Source of the DNA: Marsupella aquatica
Taxonomy: Eukaryota > Marchantiophyta
DNA: 64,000 bases
NCBI GenBank assembly: GCA_973895155.1
Contig: OZ316892.1
Coordinates: 29,698,001 to 29,762,000, forward strand
Direction of reading: 5' to 3'
Part shown: positions 55,867 through 64,000 of the stretch, one piece after another
How the letters are laid out: the number at the start of each line of letters is the position of its first letter
How positions within the stretch are numbered: the first letter of the stretch is position 1
Made by a program: the position numbers and the translations under genes
The notes under the pieces: generated by a model
The model's input: only the letters and a program-made list of their open reading frames with translations
Told to the model about the DNA's origin: nothing
Databases searched by the model: none

Positions 55867-58590
55867 ATTAACTTTCCTATTCCATAGACGATCATTTCTT
55901 CTGTTGGAACGAATGGCGTCATTTTCGTCGGAGTTTCTCATGCGTTTGCATCGCCTCGATTTTTCATACCTTGAGACTAAAATTTGTCAATGACATCTAT
56001 TACTCTAGACTCAATGTCCTCCGAGAAAATTAAAGACCCAAAGACGAGAGCAGCATGTGATGGGAACCCATCTTTCGACGGACGTTCATAATTATGTAGA
56101 GCGCGAGCATGGACCAATCTTCAAAGTGAGAAATTTGTGCCAAGTAAGAAGAACGGAAATTAAATTAATACATGGAGTTGCTGGGTTACGACAAAATAAA
56201 CCTTCAGGAATCATTCACTGGTATAAGGTCAGGTGGCAATAAGGAGCAGTATGTAAGACAGCCACTGTACGTTGAGACTCTTGCAATGAGCTAGAGAGCA
56301 TAGATTATCGTTGACACGGGGTTAGATTCACTACAGTAGTTTAAAACCTGTCAATGGAATATCAAACTATTGAGGGAAGACTCTGAACGCAACCGAAAAT
56401 CACTGGTGCCGGTGCCTGGAAGGAGATGCAGTTCCCTCGAAGATTCATGAGAAAATATGGACACTGAAAGATGCGGTTCTTTACTTAAAGTCAGGGCCTA
56501 CTGTTCAACCCCACTGATCAAACTCTCGCCAATATTAAGCTGAAGCGTAGAAGTAAGTCTGTAAACGTAGAGTGGAAGTTGCCGGCCGGCCTGCGGTCCT
56601 GGATATGGAGGTCGTCCCCAATTGGTTTGAACGAACTCAACACCTGCCTCACAGTCTATGCTGGACACAGTGCACTAGCTAGCCCCAGTGACCTCCTCTC
56701 TGACCCACGGTCATATTTCCGAAGCGTCCGGGCAGCACTCTGATGGAAAGTTTAGGGTCAACTTTCCTAAGTCTGAACGCGTTATCATGATCATCACTTT
56801 TGCAGCATATGTTTTTATGGCACTGAATTTTCTCATCCGCAGGAGTTAAAGTAGGCGCCTGGCTATGACAAGAGTGATCGACATTCTGCACTCGCTATAG
56901 TGCTTCAATTTTCCCAATTTTCTCAATTGAGCACCCGTTCGATCAGCTGGATAGAGGTTCAAGGGATTTCTTCAATCGCATCAGGTTACTTTTGCTCACA
57001 TACTACCAATTCAAGATCGCGAGCGGGGGTCTGTAGATCCACCACATCGGAGCGCCTAGTTCGTTCTGGAAAGGTGAGAGCTCCATATCTCTCTCTGCCC
57101 TCTGAGCTCTCTTGCTAGGTAACCTCTACGTCATTCTGTCAGACTGACCGTGGATCTAGCGCAGCCTGTCCAAGAACCCAGATATGTGAAAGATTTCAGT
57201 CCTTCCGCCCCCCGGGTATGTTGTGAGATCTTCAGAGCTGGCAGCGGCTGGTTCCTTGCCTTTCCTTTAGTTGTCACTCTCTCTCGGGACTGCTCTGTTC
57301 TCTCTTCTATCAGGCTGCTCCGCTCAGGTTTTTCAGTGGCGGTGGGTGCTGCTGCTTAGCGTTTCGATTTTCAGCAGCGGTCGGGTTCTGCTTCGACCCA
57401 GCGACTAAGTTTCCACTCCATCGATCTCCATGCTCGCAGCGGCCACTGATCGAGTACAGTACTGAGTCCCGTCGTCCGAGAAAGTTGCAAACTTCAAGAT
57501 TGAAGGTGTGAAGTAAGTGAAACCCTCATCATTCAGTCACTCATGCTTAATCATGCCAGTCCAGTGACCTGTTCCGGTTGCCGTGTGTGTGAATGACATC
57601 CTTAATTGTGCGCCTCTGCCCAAGCTAACCTTACTCTCAAGGACCTTCCGTTATACTTCCATGCCAAATTTTGAATTGCACCGAAGGAGTCAAGATGAAC
57701 ACTGGTGGGACTGGGATGGATGGGATATACATGGGACGGGCTTGCATCGAGCATGAGAAAATTGACTTCAATTGGTGGAGGGCTTTCTTTTGTTGCATAT
57801 GTGGGTGGGGTTTGATCGGAGTACTGAGAGCTGCGTACAGTTTGGTGTGTGCGGGCCTAAAGCTCTCTTCAAACGGAAGAAAAGCCCCCACAAAACTCGC
57901 GCCCCTCTGCAATATCGCTTTCCATAGTGGTGCATGATCCAGCTGAATCACACGAATCAGCTCAATCAGATCTAAGTTTGTGCACTTTTTCGTTTCCTTC
58001 AACTGCTGGCCTTTAGCCACTGAACCGAATTTACTCAACACCGCCACTTCATGACCTCTCCATTAGTGTTCTAGTGGACAACTCTGTGTCAGCTAAGTTC
58101 CTGAGTTCGGTGTGCAGAGTGGATGTAATTTTGGCGTAAGGCATCTCGTGACGACTGGTGCTTGGCTACAGCGGCCGTTCATTGAATGTGTATGCTCCTT
58201 CAAAATCCAGAGACAGCTAACCTGTGATTTTCGGTCTAGAGGACAACTTTTTCGATGGCTGTGCGAATAGCAAATCTCCATGTTAGCGGATTGACACTGT
58301 CAATACAATCTGGGGTATCAATTTATCACCGCAATCTAGCTTTCCAGCATCAAATGTTGATTGTCTTGCTTGCTTGTCTTCGCCGATTAAAGGTATTTGC
58401 TAGGCTGTGGTGGTTCAGCGAAGGCAGATCCGAGCATTAATATTCTAGATGGTCCTCTCAGGATTGAAACACAAATGTATCTTGAATGTCACTCAATCTG
58501 CTGGGACCTTTGATAGTACGGTGTGATTATGGGTTTGAGAAGTTCCAAAGTCCGGAATTTGCAAGGCAGGAATTTGGATGAGAAATTTGG
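55867..58590 (+). promoter_or_regulatory. Spacer and upstream region of kinase-U-box copy C
   Basis: 55867-56400 matches the spacer at 44758-45350. 56400-58590 matches the upstream region of copy B. Only short unsupported ORFs (for example minus strand 57637-58047) occur, and these are not conserved in copy B. Confidence 0.55.
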
Positions 58591-61500
58591 ATGAGAAAAC
58601 TACTACTAGTGATAATTGCGGAAAAAACTGAATTTTTCTATTATTGGAGCCAGGATAGCGCAGACAAAACTCATAGCAATGCTATTACTATTGTTGGTAG
58701 TTGCAGTGGAATATTGGGGACCTGTTCAAGCATGTGGAACCTATGGGAGAAATGGAAGAAATGGAAGAAAGTTCAAGCTTTGCATAAATTTGAAGGTAAA
58801 TCTTAGATCAAGCTAGTGACATGTTCTTCACTAGTACTTTTAATTGCATTTTCTAACTTTTGTTTACAATGTTGTAGTATTCAAATCATGTAAATTCCTG
58901 TCCGACATAGAATTTCTATGCCTGAAGCACTCAGTACTACTGCCCATTCCCGAGCTGATAAGATGACTTGAGTACTGGATTTGATTTGATTCAACCAAGT
59001 TGAAATCTGCTTAACACAATCTACTCTGAATAGGCTTGGCAGGTCGTGATGTGCAGCCTGTGCTTTATGAGTACAATGACCTTAAACTCGCTACGAGGAA
59101 TTTTCACAATGACAATTGCATTGGGCGTGGTCGGTTTTCCAAAATTTACAAGGTGGATTTGCCAGCTTAATTATAGTCTTGTTGCTACATAGCGTTGATT
59201 GGTGGCGCCAAGCCAACTTTGTTGGAAAGTTATAAAATAACGAGGGAACATAAATATGTGAATCCCAACTAACTAAGATTTGGATATAGCATGTTCACTC
59301 TAAATACCTTCCTATTTTAACTCATAGATATAAATTATGTTGTTATTTCATATTCAAATACATTTCTTAAATGATTTATTGTAAAATAATGCCTATAAAA
59401 TTCCAAACGCTGAATGGGGGAGAAATGAGGGGTCAGCAGTCTCACTGAGGGGTAAGGAGGCGCCCGCCAAGGGAGAGTCATAAATATTTTTTAAGTAAAC
59501 CTGATGTCAGGAAAATGAAAGGCATCACTATTGTGTAGCACATTGGTGGTGGTCTTCCTGTGAGACTGAGAACATGAGGAATCAAGACTGGCCCTGCAAT
59601 TACATTTTGATTAAGATGGAGGGCTAGGTAAAGGACAAATTATTCACAGCAAATCTTCACCTCTGAACATAATTTTATTTAATGAAAATCTAATTAAATA
59701 AATACTCCTCAAATTAATATTTTCTGGCAACTAATGATTGTTTTGAACAAGAAAGGGTGAGCAGAATATTTTGACAATATCACTTGAAGGGGGAATATAT
59801 CCAAACCAACATAGAAATATACTTAGAGATGACCTCACCCCCAAGCAAGCCAGGGGGGAATTGGAAGTAATATTTGTGCTTACTACTTCATGATGACAAT
59901 ATGGAGAACTCACTTCCAATGTGTAAGCAAATAAAATTATATCAGGTTAAGGCAAGAGGCTAATGTACAAGTGACAATCGTGTCTAAACTTTGTGATTGA
60001 TTATATAGCATTATTGCATATCAATTCTTTGCTTCAATGTTACTGGGAGTAACAAATAAATGTGGGTAAATGAAGCAAATCTGAATTCCCTGTGCCATGT
60101 GACTCTCTTACATGTGATTAGGGAGTGTTTGAAGACGGGACAGTGCTAGCAGTGGAGAAGCCAAGAGAGTCTTCCAACTCACAAGGCTTAATTGATTTCT
60201 TGAATGAGGTGATGCTAATCACCGGTATCAGGCATAGAAACTTGGTTCAACTGAAAGGATGTTGTATTAAAGAGAAGCAGCACATACTTGTTTATGAATA
60301 TGTGGAAAATGGAAATTTGGGAAAAGCACTATGGAACCAGCCATGGCGTAAGTTTCATACTCCTTTCCAGTGAATTGTAGTTACATTCTTACTGGGCTTC
60401 CAATTGTTACATATTTTGTAGTGTTTGCCCCAATTCATGGCTGATGGACTATGAGATAATGTTTTATAACTAGTTTCCACTCAATTTCTGTTCTATTGTA
60501 AGTTTGCCCAACTCTGAGCGCGATACACATGATATCACGCAGATGGATTGTGCAGTGTTATATATGTTAGTATAAGTTGAAATGATTACATTATGAGATG
60601 CATGAATTATGGGTGTCATGAGTATGTTTGGTCCCCGGAGAATGGGCCACGTACGGATGGCAAACAAAATGTTCTCTAATTTCAACATCTTTTAGACTCA
60701 TTTTCTCCACGTGTGCAGCGTCAAATGGAGGATTGAACTGGGAGAATCGTTTCAACATATGTGTGGGGGTTGCTCGAGGTCTTTCCTATCTTCATGAAGG
60801 GTTACAACCATCAATTATCCATGGAGATATAAAGCCATCCAACATTCTTTTGGATATGAATCTTAATCCCAAAATTTGTGACTTTGGCCTAGCAAAGAGT
60901 TTCCCAGAAGGATCAAGTGAAGACTACAACGCTGCAGGGACTCTGTAAGTTGACTTGTTTAGGGTCTACTTATTTCTAGATTGAGCTTAAGTTCTAGATA
61001 AAAACTCTTTTCATTCATGCTACAACTAATAATTGATTCAAAAGCATAGCTAGTCCATGATTTACTTAAAAAGCTTCAACGCACACAATTTGTGAAACCC
61101 GTCTCATCAAGTCAAGGAAAAATGCACTAGAGTCCATGTCAAAGCTATTGTTGATCGTGTTCATAATTGTTTGGGTGTGATTTGGATGTAGCGGATACAT
61201 AGTACAATTTGTCAAACCCATCTCATCCCCGATCTCATCAAGTCAAGGAAAAATGCACTAGAGTCCATGTCAAAGCTATTGTTGATCGTGTTCATAATTG
61301 TTTGGGTGTGATTTGGATGTAGCGGATACATAGCTCCAGAATATATGTCTACTGGCCAGTGTTCAACGAAAGTGGATGTTTATAGCTATGGCATTGTTGT
61401 TTTCGCGGTTCTTTCTGGAAGGAAGGCCATCAACTCCTCTGACAACTCTCTATCTTTCGAGGAAAAATTCCTTGCAAGCTGGGTATGGTCTTACTTTTTC

Positions 61501-63518
61501 AAAATTTGCAACCTATGGATTGCTAGAAGTTCAAGTTTAAGTTGATCTTATCTAGGAAAACTCATGGTACTATTCCAGGTAATGAAGTTGCAGTAACTCA
61601 TGGACAGGTTGTGTTTAAGAACTCAGGTGCATACTTGTATTTTTTCCATTTACAGTCAAATGTGGTGACCATTATTCGGTGCATGCGGGGCACTGCTAGT
61701 AGGTTCTAGTTTTCACTCTCTCCTATTATTTCTGCTGAATTTCAATTCTAGTTTTCAGTTTTTTGGGCAAATAGATCTGGTACCCGACCACTTGACAGCA
61801 CCAGTTCTGGACTGTTTCAGATTTGCGTACTTTCGCTAATAATGAATACAGTTCATCAAGGCCAGACTAGATTCACGGGGGTTTCCCCCAATATTACATA
61901 TGTTCGTTCAGCTAGAGGTGGTCTATTGGCAATGCATGGAAAACAGAAATTATGGAGACCTTAAAAAGTTGTTGATTTGATGGAACGGCTTCAACATCAT
62001 TCATTTGATTTGGGCAGAAATTATTGGCTATGTACCTTTACAAGGAAAATTTGGTTCAGTTTCTACCTTAGTTTACTTGATTGTGTGTGTAGGTTAAAAA
62101 GAAGCAAAACGAGGGGTTATTGCTGGAGATCTTGCAACCCGAGTTGAGAGAGAACGGTGTACGAACTGAAGTAGTGAGAGCCATCAATGTTGGTCTGTTA
62201 TGTATACAAGAAGATCCAACAAGGCGCCCATCAATGTCTCAAGTAGTAAACATGCTCTTGGGAAGTATGGATACACCAACAAGCCGCCCATCAACGTCTC
62301 AAGTAGTAAACACGGTGGGAAGTATGGATACAGTACAAGAGCATGAAAATGACCAACCTGATTTGGAAGACCCATCGACTGAAGGTAAGATTAAATATCG
62401 ATGTGAACCCTCTCAATTCTCATGATGGAAGAAGGCTTTTTTGTCGTCTAGAAAAATTAATGTGAATGATCACTTTGGTCATTTCTCATCGCATCTGTGA
62501 TGTAAGAAGCGTCCTCATATCTAAGCTCTCACTGAGAAAGAGAACTCAACAGGTGACAGAGGCTGGAGTGAAGGTAGTGTGACTACTTGGTTTGATTTTG
62601 AAAGACATATCATATCATGCAAAACAAATTAGAAACATCATGCTCAGGTCTGGGGAGAGCTAGTTGTGGGTGCTGTGAATAGTGAAGATACCGAATGTGG
62701 ACTTGAATGGATGTGCCACACAAAATTCAGTACGCGATGTGTTTCCGGTCAGCGCACAGTCTGTATTTCCGCATTATCTTTGTTTCGAGCTTGTGTGGAA
62801 TTGAAACGACTCGATTCATTTGAATCTTCAAGTACTTTTTTACAATCGTTCAGGACGGCTGAAAGTTATTAGTAAGTACAAAGCTTAGACAGGTTGACGT
62901 ACTGTGTGGAAGAGTGGAAATCTGGAATGACCGATATTCGTTCCCAGCCTTTTTCTGGTGGAAATATTGATTGTGAGTTTGCACATGGTTGCAGATGACT
63001 TGGACGATTTATATAGTGACCCGATCACTGAGGAGACTATGTGCGACCCTGTAAGCTGCTCTGATGGCCGGACTTATTGTCGATGGACACTGATCGACAA
63101 TGGAATGACCAGGTCACCATATGACAGGACAAAACTGACTATCTATTGTGATGACATCACTGCAAGGTCAAGATTATTTAGAGCCATTCCAGAACAAGAA
63201 TCAAAGTTTCGGGAGCGTCGAAACAAACATCGAGAGGAGGCCCTGCAGCACGCACGGACTGATCCAGTCGAGTTGGAGTGCGCCATAGAGAAGCTGAACG
63301 ACATTCTCTTGTGGGACCGTGGAGATACTGAATGTCGGAATGAGCTTGCTCGTGGTCTAAGTCTTGTTTGTGAAACATTTACTCAAACATCGCTTTTGGA
63401 TACAATTCCTGAGGTGATGCACGAAGATGTGATAAGAGCTAGACTTGATAGCGAAGGAGCTCTCGTTCTTAAATTCTTGGTGCTATTTTATATTGCAATC
63501 TGGACGTTCATAATCTAG
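58591..63518 (+). CDS. Membrane kinase-U-box fusion, copy C, most intact
   Basis: Exons: 58591-58795, 59043-59152, 60122-60347, 60719-60944, 61323-61482, 62093-62384, 62995-63518, giving 580 residues with all phases consistent. Order: hydrophobic segment (about 30-48, [18 protein letters not shown]) and basic WEKWKKWKK; an RLK/Pelle kinase domain (about 80-375) with [66 protein letters not shown] and a C-lobe RRPSMSQVV; a U-box (about 412-475) with [20 protein letters not shown] and RSPYDRTKL; then a helical region and a C-terminal hydrophobic helix (about 560-578). The usual VAVK lysine position reads AVEK, and HRD is HGD, so kinase activity is doubtful although catalytic Asp, Asn and DFG remain. 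A membrane-tethered E3 ligase controlled by a kinase-like domain is inferred. There is no ligand-binding ectodomain. Confidence 0.72.
61082..61332 (+). repeat. Duplicated intron end with duplicated splice acceptor
   Basis: About 120-130 bp (from acaatttgtgaaaccc to gatgtagcggatacatag) is present twice. The first copy carries a decoy acceptor before CGGATACATAG, whose use would soon reach a stop. The second is followed by the real exon 5 at 61323. Copies A and B have the segment once. Confidence 0.85.
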
Positions 63519-64000
63519 TAGATTCCAGGCACAGAGTGAATTTAATGCAGAACTCTGACCAAGTTATCGTAAACAGTGGGGAAGACTCTGGTTAATGGTG
63601 ACATTTGATTAAGGCTAAGAGTCTCTAGAAGTCCTGCTTCTATGGAGTATGAAGACCGTGCATCAAGGCGAAGCGTCAAAATGGTGGGTATATCAAATTG
63701 CATTTCCTGACTCTAAGATTAAAGTCAACACTTGTTTGAGTATCAATGATTACCATGTTTGGTCGTCAAATATCTGGTTGCCGTCTCGACATTGCCGTTT
63801 GATATCTCGTTGGATTTCCAGTATTTATCTTAGTTTTTGCAATCCTGAGTATTGATGGCTCTGTCGTTAATTTCATTTATATGTAGGAAGGAAGGCAGAA
63901 GCACCACCAGCAGCTCCGAATTGACCGAAGCCAAGTCACTCACTTCCGTCCAGCAGTCCAAGGAAATAACTCATTGTACGTGGACAAACTGGGTATATAT
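63519..64000. other. Spacer downstream of U-box copy C
   Basis: Collinear with 33852-34290 and 52501-52940, with a short insertion near 63737-63785. It runs off the window just where the other units continue towards an LRR fragment. No gene. Confidence 0.6.

Noticed and set aside
57637-58047. 136-codon minus-strand ORF upstream of copy C
   Set aside because: The collinear sequence upstream of copy B does not keep this frame open, so it is unlikely to code.

Overview
The window is nuclear DNA of a land plant. Genes are split by GT-AG introns, and they encode plant-type LRR receptors, receptor-like kinases, a plant renalase-like flavoprotein and a plastid-type HSP70 scrap. There is a plant-type telomere-like patch and many microsatellites and recent duplications. 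The mix of FCP1-domain, Ulp1-protease, ParB-like, F-box-like and DUF7869-like proteins suggests a bryophyte, perhaps a liverwort of the Marchantia/Riccia type. That placement rests on memory of such families, not on a search.

Layout. 1-2700 holds an intact LRR receptor-like protein gene. 3.6-14.0 kb is a dense minus-strand block encoding, in transcription order, three F-box-like domains, a ParB-like domain, a beta-class DNA-methyltransferase-like domain, a long acidic/Ala-Glu-Lys coiled coil, a Ulp1 (C48) cysteine protease and three FCP1/HAD domains. Exon phases and splice sites allow much of this to be one or a few very long genes. Several parts carry in-frame stops or frameshifts. A short palindrome, ACGCGAC-N2-GTCGCGT and variants, sits in most of the introns or spacers between these domains. 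The same palindrome is then amplified in two tandem arrays (14.15-14.77 kb, about 78-bp units; 17.4-18.6 kb, about 255-bp units) and appears again up to 20.4 kb. 20.5-23.9 kb is a decayed DUF7869-like, probably transposon-derived gene. 24-28 kb is repeat-rich spacer.

28-64 kb is dominated by a segmental duplication with three copies of a seven-exon gene: a short N-terminal membrane anchor, a receptor-like kinase domain, a U-box and a C-terminal membrane segment. The U-box exon is in splice phase with the last kinase exon, so the copies look like genuine kinase-U-box fusions. The copies start at 28.2, 47.5 and 58.6 kb. The third is the most intact. The first has lost the DFG segment and an ATG start, and the second has a stop in the U-box. 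Each is followed by a shared spacer and a truncated LRR pseudogene derived from a gene like the one at 430-2700. Between copies A and B lies a nine-exon FAD/NAD(P)-binding (renalase/amine-oxidase-like) gene at 38.8-42.6 kb, which shares its upstream region with the kinase-U-box genes.

Possible roles. The LRR protein and the membrane kinase-U-box proteins look like a surface perception and ubiquitin-signalling pair evolving by tandem birth and death. The minus-strand block looks like a selfish or mobile-type multidomain locus, with its own palindromic repeat as a candidate target or structural element. Both readings are inference.
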